From Amycolatopsis sp. CA-128772 (GTDB lineage: Bacteria; Actinomycetota; Actinomycetes; Mycobacteriales; Pseudonocardiaceae): 43,952 nt of DNA. Positions 26,448-34,166 of this stretch are shown here, one piece after another (the first letter of the stretch is position 1; every line of letters starts with the position of its first letter). The notes below the pieces were generated by a model. The model saw only the letters and a list, made by a program, of their open reading frames with translations. It was not told where the DNA came from and did no database searches. The stretch covers positions 1 through 43,952 of the forward strand of contig NZ_PPHG01000047.1 of assembly GCF_002904295.1 (NCBI RefSeq), written 5' to 3'. The translations under genes and the position numbers were made by a program.

Positions 26448-26457
26448 GGCGGGAGGC

Positions 26458-27342
26458 TCAGGCGGGCTTCGGCGCCTTCTTGCGCGCGGCCGGCTTCTTC
26501 GTCACCGGCTTCTCGTCCTCATCGGACGCTGCGGGCGCCTCGGCAGCCTCCGAAGAGGACTGTCGGGACTTCTTCGCGGCGTCCACACTGGCCTGCAGGG
26601 CGGCCATCAGGTCGACGACGTCCGCCTTGGCGGTGACCGCGGCCGGCTTGGTCGTCTCGTCCCCGGCGACCTTCGCCTCGATCATCTCCTCGAGGGCTTC
26701 GCGGTAGTGGTCGTGGTACTTCTCCGGCTCGAACACCGGCTCGGCCAGGGAGTCGATCAGGGACCCGGCCATGGTCAGCTCCTGCGGCCGGATCTGCGGC
26801 GGGTCGTCGCGCAGGAACGGGAAGTCGGGCTCGCGGACCTCGTCCGGCCACAGCATGGTCGTCATCACCAGCACGTCGGCGTGCACCCGCAGCACCGCCA
26901 TGCTCTCCCGCTGCCGGACCGCCACCTTCGCGATGGCCACCTGGCTCGACTTGTGCAGCGCGTCCCGCAGCACGACGTACGGTTTCACCGCGTTCTTCTG
27001 CGGCTCGAGGTAGTAGGTCCGGTCGTACTGGATCGGGTCGATCGACTCCAGCGGCACGAACTCCAGCACGTCGATCGTGCGCTGGGTGGTCAGCGGCAGC
27101 TCGGCCATCTCCGCGTCGGTGATCACCACCATCTCGCCGTCGGGCAGCTCGTAGCCCTTGGCGATCTCGGCGTACGGCACTTCCTGGCCGTCGATCGTGC
27201 AGAAGCGCTTGTACTGGATGCGGCCGCCGTCGGCCTCGTGCACCTGCCGGAGGGAGACGTTCTTGTTCTCGGTGGCCGCGTACATCTGGATCGGGATGCT
27301 GACCAGCCCGAACGACACCGAGCCCTTCCACATCGCCCGCAT
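26458..27342 (-). CDS. ku: Ku DNA end-binding protein of bacterial NHEJ
   Basis: 294-residue homodimeric ring protein that loads on double-strand breaks and recruits LigD. The N-terminus MRAMWKGSVSFGLVSIPI and the core blocks YELPDGEMVVITDAEM, FVPLESIDPIQYDRTYYLEP and LHKSSQVAIAKVAVR are typical. From about 230 a Lys/Ala/Pro-rich low-complexity tail follows, as in actinobacterial Ku, where it helps DNA binding and LigD stimulation. GGAGGTACGGGGC precedes the ATG, and TGTCGC-N17-TACCGT upstream (about 27387-27415) is a possible promoter. The LigD-like gene at 36618 is the only other NHEJ gene seen; a full LigD ligase must lie elsewhere. Confidence 0.95.
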   Translation of the reverse strand: MRAMWKGSVSFGLVSIPIQMYAATENKNVSLRQVHEADGGRIQYKRFCTIDGQEVPYAEIAKGYELPDGEMVVITDAEMAELPLTTQRTIDVLEFVPLESIDPIQYDRTYYLEPQKNAVKPYVVLRDALHKSSQVAIAKVAVRQRESMAVLRVHADVLVMTTMLWPDEVREPDFPFLRDDPPQIRPQELTMAGSLIDSLAEPVFEPEKYHDHYREALEEMIEAKVAGDETTKPAAVTAKADVVDLMAALQASVDAAKKSRQSSSEAAEAPAASDEDEKPVTKKPAARKKAPKPA

Positions 27343-27426
27343 GCCCCGTACCTCCGATAGACCGCACCGCCGACTTCACGCTCGGTAGTTACGGTAGCCC
27401 GGATCGGCCGGCGGCGACAGTCTGAT

Positions 27427-28653
27427 CTAGACCTCTGCCAGGTACTTCTCCCAGAGTGCGGGGTCCAGGAACCAGTGCTGGAAGTCCGTCGGATCGGTGA
27501 ACCCGTTCGCGAACCGCCGCGCGACCGCGGGATTCTGCCCCGCGACCCCGAGGATCTGGAGCACGTGCGGGGGCGGCGGGAGGAGCAGGGCGTTGGTCCA
27601 TTCGGTGACGTGCCGGGCGTACTCCCAGTAGCGTTCGAACGTCGCTTCCATCCAGGCCGCGTCGAACGGCCGGTCGCCGTGCTCGACGATCGCGTCCAGG
27701 TAGGTCGCCGCGCAGTGGCTCGCGTTGTTCGAGCCCTGCCCGGTGATCGGGTCGTTCGCCACGACGACGTCGGCCATGCCCAGCACGATGGCGCCGCCGG
27801 GCAGGGTGCCGACCGGGTGGCGCACCACCGGCGGGTACCCGCCGGCGAGGGTCGCCTTCGCGTCGGTCAGCTCCGCGTCGCGGCAGCGGTCGTACTCCCA
27901 CGGCACGAACCGCCGCATCAGGTCGAGCACGCGCTTGAAGTGCTCGTCCGGGCCCGGGTGGTCGTCGAAGCAGTCCAGCGGCCCGCCGGGCACGCCTTCG
28001 AAGAAGAGGATGTCGCAGTTCCCGCTCAGCGTGTACGCGGGGATCATGAACAGCTCGCCGACGCCGGGGACGATGTTGAACCGCACCCCCACCTTGTCCG
28101 GGTGCTCGGGCCGCCGGCCCACCCCGTGCGCGTAGACCAGCGACAGCGCGCGCATCGGCTTCGTGTACGGCGACCGCTCGGGCACCCGGTCGAACAGCTG
28201 GACCAGCTCCCCCTTGCCGGCCGAGATGACCACCAGGTCGTAGAGCCGGGACAGCGCGTCCAGTTCGGACGTCATCACGCCGTGGATGACGAGCTTGCCG
28301 CCGCGGTCGGAGAACAGCTCCAGCCAGCCGGCCATCTTCACCCGCTGGTCCACCGACTGCGCCGGGCGGTCCAGTTCGGCGAACCAGTCGAGCGCGCGGC
28401 CGCCGTCGGGCGCGGCCACCGAGACGCCGAGGCCCTCGACGTCGACCGTCTCGGCCTCCCACAGGTTGATCCCGAGCTCCCGCTCGTGCTGCAGCGCGTC
28501 GTGGAACATGCACTGCGTCGACATCACCCGCCCGTGCCGGATCTCCTCCGGGGTCCGCGCGGACATCACCGTGACGTCGTAGTCCTTCGCCTGCAGCCCG
28601 AGGGCCAGCTGCAGGCCGGACTGCCCGGCACCGACGACCAGGACCTTGCGCAT
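27427..28653 (-). CDS. styrene/indole monooxygenase-like FAD flavoprotein (StyA type)
   Basis: 408-residue flavoprotein of the StyA family, which epoxidises styrene or indole using FADH2 from a separate reductase. The FAD-binding loop is VVGAGQSGLQLALGL (about 5-19). LVVISAGKGELVQLFDR is mid-protein, and GMADVVVANDPITGQGSNNA matches the second FAD block. No reductase (StyB) gene is present. It begins 23 nt after cvnD, so it is probably a fifth gene of the conservon, as flavin or P450 oxygenases often are. The ATG at 28653 has an AAGGTGAAGAG leader; a GTG 12 nt upstream is in frame but poorly placed. The physiological substrate is unknown. Confidence 0.87.
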   Translation of the reverse strand: MRKVLVVGAGQSGLQLALGLQAKDYDVTVMSARTPEEIRHGRVMSTQCMFHDALQHERELGINLWEAETVDVEGLGVSVAAPDGGRALDWFAELDRPAQSVDQRVKMAGWLELFSDRGGKLVIHGVMTSELDALSRLYDLVVISAGKGELVQLFDRVPERSPYTKPMRALSLVYAHGVGRRPEHPDKVGVRFNIVPGVGELFMIPAYTLSGNCDILFFEGVPGGPLDCFDDHPGPDEHFKRVLDLMRRFVPWEYDRCRDAELTDAKATLAGGYPPVVRHPVGTLPGGAIVLGMADVVVANDPITGQGSNNASHCAATYLDAIVEHGDRPFDAAWMEATFERYWEYARHVTEWTNALLLPPPPHVLQILGVAGQNPAVARRFANGFTDPTDFQHWFLDPALWEKYLAEV

Positions 28654-28676
28654 GGAGCTCTTCACCTTCCGGGGGT

Positions 28677-29303
28677 TCAGGCGTGCGGGGTACTGGCGGC
28701 GAGCTCGCGGCCCGCCGGGCCGGAGAGCACCGCCAGCGACAGCGTGTGGCCGACCAGCTCGGTCAGGGTGGCGATGGTCGAGGCGCGGTCGCGGGCGTCG
28801 CAGGTGACCAGCGGGACGCCCGGGTCGAGCGCGAGCGCGTCACGCACCTCGTCGAGGTCGTGCACCGGCATGCCCTCGAACTGGTTGACCGCCACCACGA
28901 ACGGCAGCTCCGAGTCGTTCTCGAAGTAGTTGATCGCCGCGAACGACTCGTCGATCCGGCTGGTGTCGACCAGCACGACGGCGCCGAGCGCACCACGGCT
29001 CAGGTCGTCCCACAGGAACCAGAACCGCGCCTGACCCGGCGTGCCGAACAGGTACAGCAGCAGGTCGGGGCGCAGGGTGATCCGGCCGAAGTCCATCGCG
29101 ACGGTCGTGGTCGACTTGCCGCCGGGCGGGATTTCGTCGATGCCTTCCCCGGCCTCGGTCATCCACGCCTCGTTGCTCATCGGCGGCACCTCGGAGACCG
29201 CCCCGACGAACGTGGTCTTGCCGACACCGAAGCCCCCGGCGACGACGATCTTCGCGGAGATCGTCAGCAGATCGCCCTCAGGCGGGGAGCCGCTTGAGCC
29301 CAT
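28677..29303 (-). CDS. cvnD: conservon GTPase-like ATP/GTP-binding protein (CvnD)
   Basis: 208-residue small G-protein-like switch. Walker A GGFGVGKT (23-30) is intact. FGTPGQARFWFLWDDLSRGA forms the switch-II-like DxxG equivalent (FGTPGQ) and VAVNQFEG resembles NKxD-type base recognition with altered residues. In known conservons CvnD works with a histidine-kinase-like CvnA, roadblock CvnB and CvnC at the membrane, a bacterial analogue of G-protein signalling. The ATG at 29303 follows AGAGGATCC and overlaps the end of cvnC by 26 nt; a TTG one codon upstream also exists. The StyA-like gene follows. Confidence 0.92.
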   Translation of the reverse strand: MGSSGSPPEGDLLTISAKIVVAGGFGVGKTTFVGAVSEVPPMSNEAWMTEAGEGIDEIPPGGKSTTTVAMDFGRITLRPDLLLYLFGTPGQARFWFLWDDLSRGALGAVVLVDTSRIDESFAAINYFENDSELPFVVAVNQFEGMPVHDLDEVRDALALDPGVPLVTCDARDRASTIATLTELVGHTLSLAVLSGPAGRELAASTPHA

Positions 29304-29664
29304 CAAGGATCCTCTCGAGCACGTTGGTGTCGTGGTGGTAGGCGTGCGCGGTCGGGTGCACGAACACCGCCCCCTGGGCGGCGAGGTCGCCGATCAGCAC
29401 CCGCACCACGCCCAGCGGCAGGTCCAGCCCGACCGACAGCTCGGCGATCGAGCACCGCGCCCGCGCGCGTTCGTAGAGCGAGCGCGACTCCGGCATGAGC
29501 GTGTCGCTCAGCGCCGGGTCGTACTCCGGCACCGACACCAGCGTCTCCACCAGCAGCTGGAAGCGGGTGCCGGTGCGGCCGCCGGTGAGCGCGTACGCGC
29601 GGATCCGGCGGCTCCGCCGCGGCAGCGTGGTGTCCAAAGAGGTGTCCGCTGTGGACACGGGCAT
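29278..29664 (-). CDS. cvnC: conservon DUF742 protein (CvnC)
   Basis: 128-residue DUF742 winged-helix-like protein. The block RIRAYALTGGRTGTRFQLLVETLV (about 20-43) and CSIAELSVGLDLPLGVVRVLIGDL are family signatures. CvnC proteins bridge the kinase-like CvnA and the GTPase CvnD. I chose the ATG at 29664, which has GAGGA just before it. An ATG at 29688, overlapping the cvnB stop as TGATG, would add eight residues and is equally in frame. Confidence 0.9.
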   Translation of the reverse strand: MPVSTADTSLDTTLPRRSRRIRAYALTGGRTGTRFQLLVETLVSVPEYDPALSDTLMPESRSLYERARARCSIAELSVGLDLPLGVVRVLIGDLAAQGAVFVHPTAHAYHHDTNVLERILDGLKRLPA

Positions 29665-29687
29665 CACATCCTCGTGCGGCACGGGCA

Positions 29688-30125
29688 TCACGTCCGCGGC
29701 CGGCGCGCGGTCAGCACCTGACGCAGCTCCGCGCGCACCTCGGGGGTGAGCGCGTGCCCGGCGTTGGTGATGAACTGGGTCATCTCGTACGCGACCACCT
29801 TCATGTCCGCCTCGCCCGAGGTCAGCACCGCGAGCCCGGCTCCGGACCCGATGCCCATGAACAGGAAGTAGCCGTGGGTGAGCCGGATGATGATCTGCTC
29901 GCAGCTCCCCTTCCCGAACAGCGCCGCGCTGTTGCCGGCCAGCGAGAGCAGGCCACTGGCGATCGCGGCCAGCTGTTCGGCCTCGGCCTCCCCGACCGCA
30001 TCCGAGGCGGTGAGCGGGAAGCCGTCCACGCTCATGATCAGCGCGTGGCTGACGCCGTGGACCTTGCGGACGAAATCGTCGAGCAGCCAGGCGAAGTTCG
30101 CCGTGGCCGGGTGGGGCGCGCTCAC
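29688..30125 (-). CDS. cvnB: conservon roadblock/LC7 protein (CvnB)
   Basis: 145-residue roadblock/LC7 fold protein with the blocks NFAWLLDDFVRKVHGVSHAL and VDGFPLTASDAVG and the GYFLFMGIGSGAGLAVL strand. In Myxococcus MglB and in conservons, roadblock proteins regulate the partner GTPase. GTG start with a GTGA overlap onto the cvnA stop, so translation is coupled. Confidence 0.93.
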   Translation of the reverse strand: MSAPHPATANFAWLLDDFVRKVHGVSHALIMSVDGFPLTASDAVGEAEAEQLAAIASGLLSLAGNSAALFGKGSCEQIIIRLTHGYFLFMGIGSGAGLAVLTSGEADMKVVAYEMTQFITNAGHALTPEVRAELRQVLTARRPRT

Positions 30126-31414
30126 CGGGTGGTTCCTCCGGGCGTCTCGTCCTGCCGGGTGCGGTTCTCCGCCAGCGCGGCCTGCTCGCCGTCGGCGAAC
30201 GCGCCGAGGTCGGCGAGCAGCCGCTCGTGGCCGTCGGCCGGGTTCTCCCCGGCCGGTGGGAGCGGCGGTGGCGCGGGTTCCGGGGCGGCGCCGCGGATGC
30301 TGCCGGGCACCCGGCGCGGCAGGCCGTTCGCCGTGGTCCCGCCGACGGCCCGTTCGACCGGCCGCGGCCGCGGGCTGGGCCGGCGCGGCGCCGGTTCCGG
30401 CTCTTCCTGCGCGCGGCGGCGCGGCAGTCCCCCGGCGGCGGCCGGCCCACGCGCGGCCGCGGCCGGTTCGATGGTCACGGCGCCGTCCGGGGCTCCGCCC
30501 CGCGTCGGGGGCTCCGCCACCCGAACCCCCGAACTGAAGACGGTCCGGGTCCCCGACCACGCGTGTTCGGCGAGCTCGGTCACGACGCCGGTCGGCAGCA
30601 GCACGGTGGCCACCGTGCCGTGCGGGCTGCGCCGGTCGAGCCGCACGGTCACGCCGTGCCGGGCGGCGAGGCGGGCGACCACGGCGAGGCCCATGTGCCG
30701 CGCCGAGGCGTCGTCGAGGTCGCCGCCCGCCGCGAGCCGCGCGTTCAGGTCGCCGACGCGGTCCGCGGGAATGCCGATGCCCTCGTCCTCGATCCGGACG
30801 AGCACGCTGCCCTGTTCGGTCAGGTGCGCGCTGACGTGCACCGGCGAACTCGGCGAGGACTGGTTGGCGGCGTTGTCGAACAGCTCCGCCAGCACCCGCC
30901 CCAGGTCTTCGGCGGCGAAGCCGACGACGCCGAGGTTGACCACCCGGCCGATGGTGATCCGGGCGTAGTGGTTGATCGAGGACATCGCCTCGCGCATCAG
31001 GTCGAGCAGCGAGGTCGCGCGGGCGGCGCCGTCGGCGGTGTCCTGCCCGGCCAGCACCCGCAGGTTCTCGGCGTTGCGCCGCAGCCGGGTGGCGAGGTGG
31101 TCGAGCTGGTAGAGCTCGGCGAGGCGGTGGTGGTCCTCCTCCCCCGCCTCCAGCTCCTCCAGCCGCGCGAGCAGCTGGTCGACCAGGTTCAGGTCCCGCA
31201 GGGCGACGCTGGCGCAGATCTCGGCCAGCACGCCTCCGCCGTCCGGTGCCGCCACCGGCTCCGGCGGCGGCGTCAGCTCCGCGATCGCCGGTCCGGCCGC
31301 GGGCGCGTACCCCGGGTGTTTCGGGGGCGCGGTGAGGAACTGCGCGGCGGCCACGCGGGAGCGGTCCAGCAGGACGCGTGATCGATCCAGGATTTCCCGG
31401 GCCCGGCTCGCCAT
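30122..31414 (-). CDS. cvnA: conservon histidine-kinase-like ATPase (CvnA), short form
   Basis: 430-residue cytoplasmic kinase-like protein. The dimerisation/phosphoacceptor-like helix carries LDHLATRLRRNAENLRVLAG (about 104-123). The HATPase domain follows, with LAELFDNAANQSSPSSPV (N-box, about 170-187), EDEGIGIP (G1-like) and GLAVVARLAARHGVTV. Residues about 310-430 are Pro/Arg/Glu-rich and disordered. Typical CvnA proteins have N-terminal membrane and extracytoplasmic sensor domains; none is present, so the input must come from a partner or a cytosolic cue. First gene of the operon cvnABCD plus the StyA-like gene. Confidence 0.9.
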   Translation of the reverse strand: MASRAREILDRSRVLLDRSRVAAAQFLTAPPKHPGYAPAAGPAIAELTPPPEPVAAPDGGGVLAEICASVALRDLNLVDQLLARLEELEAGEEDHHRLAELYQLDHLATRLRRNAENLRVLAGQDTADGAARATSLLDLMREAMSSINHYARITIGRVVNLGVVGFAAEDLGRVLAELFDNAANQSSPSSPVHVSAHLTEQGSVLVRIEDEGIGIPADRVGDLNARLAAGGDLDDASARHMGLAVVARLAARHGVTVRLDRRSPHGTVATVLLPTGVVTELAEHAWSGTRTVFSSGVRVAEPPTRGGAPDGAVTIEPAAAARGPAAAGGLPRRRAQEEPEPAPRRPSPRPRPVERAVGGTTANGLPRRVPGSIRGAAPEPAPPPLPPAGENPADGHERLLADLGAFADGEQAALAENRTRQDETPGGTTR

Positions 31415-31717
31415 GTGGTCCCACTTCTTCCTTGCTCAGGTGCACGAACGACGGTGCTGCGGATGACGGTGGCGCCGACCCCCGGCGGCGATGCGGGACA
31501 TGCAAGCAGAAAGGTTCGTGGGATGTCCACAGCCGGTCCCCGTGCGATCGCCCTGCGTGATCATGAATTCGGAGCGTTGCTGCTGGTGAGCGCAGTGGAT
31601 TAGGCCATTCGGTTCAATTTTGCAAATTGCGGGTCGCAACACTGCGCACACGGCCGTCGAACCCGCAGCTGAAGCGGGCTCTGGCCGCGGAAAAGCGGGT
31701 CGTGTCCGTTTCATCCC

Positions 31718-31759
31718 AAACTTGCGTGCCACGCACTTTTTTGCGGGGCACGCAAGTTT
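31718..31759. promoter_or_regulatory. 13-bp inverted repeat, candidate TetR operator
   Basis: AAACTTGCGTGCC (31718-31730) pairs perfectly with GGCACGCAAGTTT (31747-31759). A CGCA/TGCG repeat lies within the 16-nt spacer. It ends 6 nt before the -10 box of the TetR gene and so covers the -35 region, as expected for autorepression. Confidence 0.65.
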
Positions 31760-31764
31760 TTCGC

Positions 31765-31770
31765 TACACT
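31765..31770 (+). promoter_or_regulatory. -10 box of a leaderless TetR-ABC transcript
   Basis: TACACT ends 6 nt before the ATG at 31777 and no ribosome site is present. TTGCGG at 31741-31746 is an 18-nt-spaced -35 candidate inside the inverted repeat. Confidence 0.55.
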
Positions 31771-31776
31771 CTGCAC

Positions 31777-32439
31777 ATGCCGCCGGACGAACCACCCACG
31801 CTGACCCTGCGGGAGCGGAAGAAGCGCGAGGCCCGCCGGGCCCTCGCGCAGGCCGCGTTGCGGCTCACGCTGGAGCGGGGGCTGGAGAACGTGCGGGTGG
31901 AGGACATCGCCACCGAGGTGGGCGTCTCCCCCCGCACATTCAACAACTACTTCTCCAGCAAGGAGCAGGCGGTCTGCGCGGTGGTCGCCGACCGCCACGA
32001 GGGGATGCGCGAAGCCCTGCTCGCCCGGCCGGCGGGCGAGCCGCTCTGGGCCTCGGTCAAGCACGCCGTGCTCGAGCAATATTCGCGTGAGGGCGAGCCG
32101 GATCGCGCGTATGTTGCCCGTGTCCGGGAGCTGATGGGCCAGCTCGCGCTGCGTGGGGAGTTCCTGAGAGCCCACGCGACGATCGAGCAGGTCCTGGCCG
32201 AAACGATCGCCAACCGGGTGGGCGGTGTGGACCACCTGCTGTGCCGGCTGATGGCCTCCTCGGTGGAAAGTGCCGTCCGCGTCGCCTTCGTCAACTGGTT
32301 CACCGAAGGCGAACCGCTCCTGCCGACCCTGGAGCGGTTGCTGGACGAGCTGGCCGCCGGGATGCCGACCCTGACCGGCGGCACCGAAGGAAAACCCGAC
32401 CCGAACACCACCACTCCACTGGGGGAACCGTTGTGCTAG
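31777..32439 (+). CDS. TetR-family regulator of the ABC exporter
   Basis: 220-residue repressor. The HTH (VEDIATEVGVSPRTFNNYFSSKEQAV) lies at about 42-67; the ligand domain follows. It is directly upstream of, and overlaps by 7 nt, the two ABC exporter genes, and its own promoter is covered by a large inverted repeat. Derepression by a transported drug or metabolite is the usual scheme. The ATG at 31777 is chosen over an in-frame upstream start because of the TACACT box and the family N-terminus. Confidence 0.92.
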   Translation: MPPDEPPTLTLRERKKREARRALAQAALRLTLERGLENVRVEDIATEVGVSPRTFNNYFSSKEQAVCAVVADRHEGMREALLARPAGEPLWASVKHAVLEQYSREGEPDRAYVARVRELMGQLALRGEFLRAHATIEQVLAETIANRVGGVDHLLCRLMASSVESAVRVAFVNWFTEGEPLLPTLERLLDELAAGMPTLTGGTEGKPDPNTTTPLGEPLC

Positions 32440-34166
32440 TCAAGCTCCTGCGCAGCCACCTGCGCCCGTACCGGGGCACGCTGTGGGTGATCGTCGCCCT
32501 CCAGCTGGTGCAGACGATCGCCATGCTTTACCTGCCGACGCTGAACGCCGACATCGTCGACAACGGCCTGATCAAGGGCGATATGCCCTACATCCTGCGG
32601 ATCGGCGCGGTGATGCTCGCGGTCACGCTGGCCCAGATCGCCGGCTCGGTCGGCGCGGTGTACTTCGGCGCCCGAACCGCGATGGCGATCGGCCGCGACA
32701 TCCGCGCCGGCGTCTTCCACCGGGTGCAGGACTTCTCGGCCCGCGAGGTCGGCCAGTTCGGCACGCCGTCGCTGATCACCCGCACCACCAACGACGTCCA
32801 GCAGGTTCAGATGCTGGTCCTGATGACGCTGACGCTGATGGTGTCCGCGCCGATCATGTGCGTCGGCGGCATCATCCTGGCGCTCGACCTCGACGTCCCG
32901 CTGTCCTCGCTGCTGCTGGTGATCGTGCCCGTGCTGGCGGTCTCGGTCGGGCTCATCATCGCCAAGATGCGCCCGGCGTTCCGGCTGATGCAGGTCCGGA
33001 TCGACCGGATCAACCAGATCCTGCGCGAGCAGATCATGGGCATCCGGGTCATCCGCGCGTTCGTGCGCGACAAGCACGAACGGCAGCGTTTCGACGTCGC
33101 CAACGACGAGCTGCTCACCGTGTCCCTGCGGGTCGGCCGGCTGATGGCGCTGATGTTCCCGATCGTGATGCTGGTGATGAACACCTCCAGCGTCGCCGTG
33201 CTGTGGTTCGGCGGCCAGCGGATCGACTCCGGCAGCATGCAGATCGGGGCCATGACGGCGTTCCTGTCCTACCTGCTGCAGATCCTGATGGCCGTCATGA
33301 TGGCCACGTTCATGTTCATGATGGTGCCGCGCGCGGAGGTCAGCGCCGAGCGGATCAGCGAGGTGCTCGACACCGAGTCCAGCGTGCGCCCGCCGGTGAC
33401 GCCGATCCGCCCGGGCGCGGTGCACGGGCACCTGGAGCTGTCCGGGGTGGAGTTCCGCTACCCCGGCGCGGAAAAACCCGTGCTGTGCGACATTTCGCTG
33501 ATCGGGCGGCCGGGTGAGACCACCGCCGTGATCGGCTCGACCGGGACCGGCAAGACCACGCTGCTCAACCTGATCCCGCGGCTGATGGACGCCACCGCCG
33601 GCACGGTGAAGGTCGACGGCGTGGACGTGCGCGACCTCGACCCGGCGGTGCTCGCCCGCGCGGTCGGGCTGGTGCCCCAGAAGCCGTACCTGTTCGCCGG
33701 CACGGTGGCGAGCAACCTGCGGTACGGCAACCCGGACGCGACCGACGAAGAGCTGTGGCACGCGCTGGAAGTGGCGCAGGGCAAGGACTTCGTCGAAGCG
33801 ATGGCGGACGGTCTCGACTCGCCGATCGCCCAGGGCGGCACGAACGTCTCGGGCGGGCAGCGGCAGCGGCTCGCGATCGCCCGGATGCTGGTGCACAAAC
33901 CGGAGATCTACCTGTTCGACGACTCGTTCTCGGCGCTCGACTACGCGACGGACGCGGCCCTGCGCCGCGCGCTCGTGTCGGAGACGGCGGAGGCGACCGT
34001 GGTCATCGTGGCGCAGCGGGTCAGCACGATCCGGGGCGCCGACCGCATCATCGTCCTCGACGAGGGCCGCGTCGTCGGCACCGGCACCCACCACGAACTG
34101 ATGGACGGCAACGAAACCTACCGGGAGATCGTGCTGTCCCAGCTGACCGAGCAGGAGGCGGCGTGA
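32433..34166 (+). CDS. heterodimeric ABC exporter half-transporter, degenerate-site subunit
   Basis: 577-residue half-transporter: six membrane helices (about 15-310) then an ATPase domain. Walker A is GSTGTGKTT (368-376), signature SGGQ is 473-476 and Walker B is YLFDDSFSALD, in which Asp497 stands where the catalytic Glu should be. This marks the degenerate nucleotide site of a heterodimer, the partner being the next gene. The GTG start follows GGGGGAA and overlaps the TetR stop by 7 nt. Exported substrate unknown; multidrug or lipid-like cargo is typical. Confidence 0.92.
   Translation: MLVKLLRSHLRPYRGTLWVIVALQLVQTIAMLYLPTLNADIVDNGLIKGDMPYILRIGAVMLAVTLAQIAGSVGAVYFGARTAMAIGRDIRAGVFHRVQDFSAREVGQFGTPSLITRTTNDVQQVQMLVLMTLTLMVSAPIMCVGGIILALDLDVPLSSLLLVIVPVLAVSVGLIIAKMRPAFRLMQVRIDRINQILREQIMGIRVIRAFVRDKHERQRFDVANDELLTVSLRVGRLMALMFPIVMLVMNTSSVAVLWFGGQRIDSGSMQIGAMTAFLSYLLQILMAVMMATFMFMMVPRAEVSAERISEVLDTESSVRPPVTPIRPGAVHGHLELSGVEFRYPGAEKPVLCDISLIGRPGETTAVIGSTGTGKTTLLNLIPRLMDATAGTVKVDGVDVRDLDPAVLARAVGLVPQKPYLFAGTVASNLRYGNPDATDEELWHALEVAQGKDFVEAMADGLDSPIAQGGTNVSGGQRQRLAIARMLVHKPEIYLFDDSFSALDYATDAALRRALVSETAEATVVIVAQRVSTIRGADRIIVLDEGRVVGTGTHHELMDGNETYREIVLSQLTEQEAA

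Larger units (their letters stand above)
26119..26457. other. intergenic region between convergent DUF6131 and ku genes
   Basis: No protein gene is visible in these 339 nt. They hold a long terminator hairpin (26135-26178), a candidate minus-strand small RNA with its promoter (26240-26390), the palindrome ACACGATCGTGT (26390-26401), CAAGCCG/CGGCTTG arms (26367-26373 and 26404-26410) and a second hairpin at 26413-26447. Confidence 0.6.
31415..31776. other. divergent intergenic region between the cvn operon and the TetR-ABC operon
   Basis: About 360 nt without a gene. It holds the 13-bp inverted repeat at 31718-31759 and the TetR -10 box near the right end. An AT-rich CAATTT-TGC-AAATTG repeat (31615-31629) in the middle may belong to the cvn promoter. 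Short open frames here lack family features. Confidence 0.55.
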
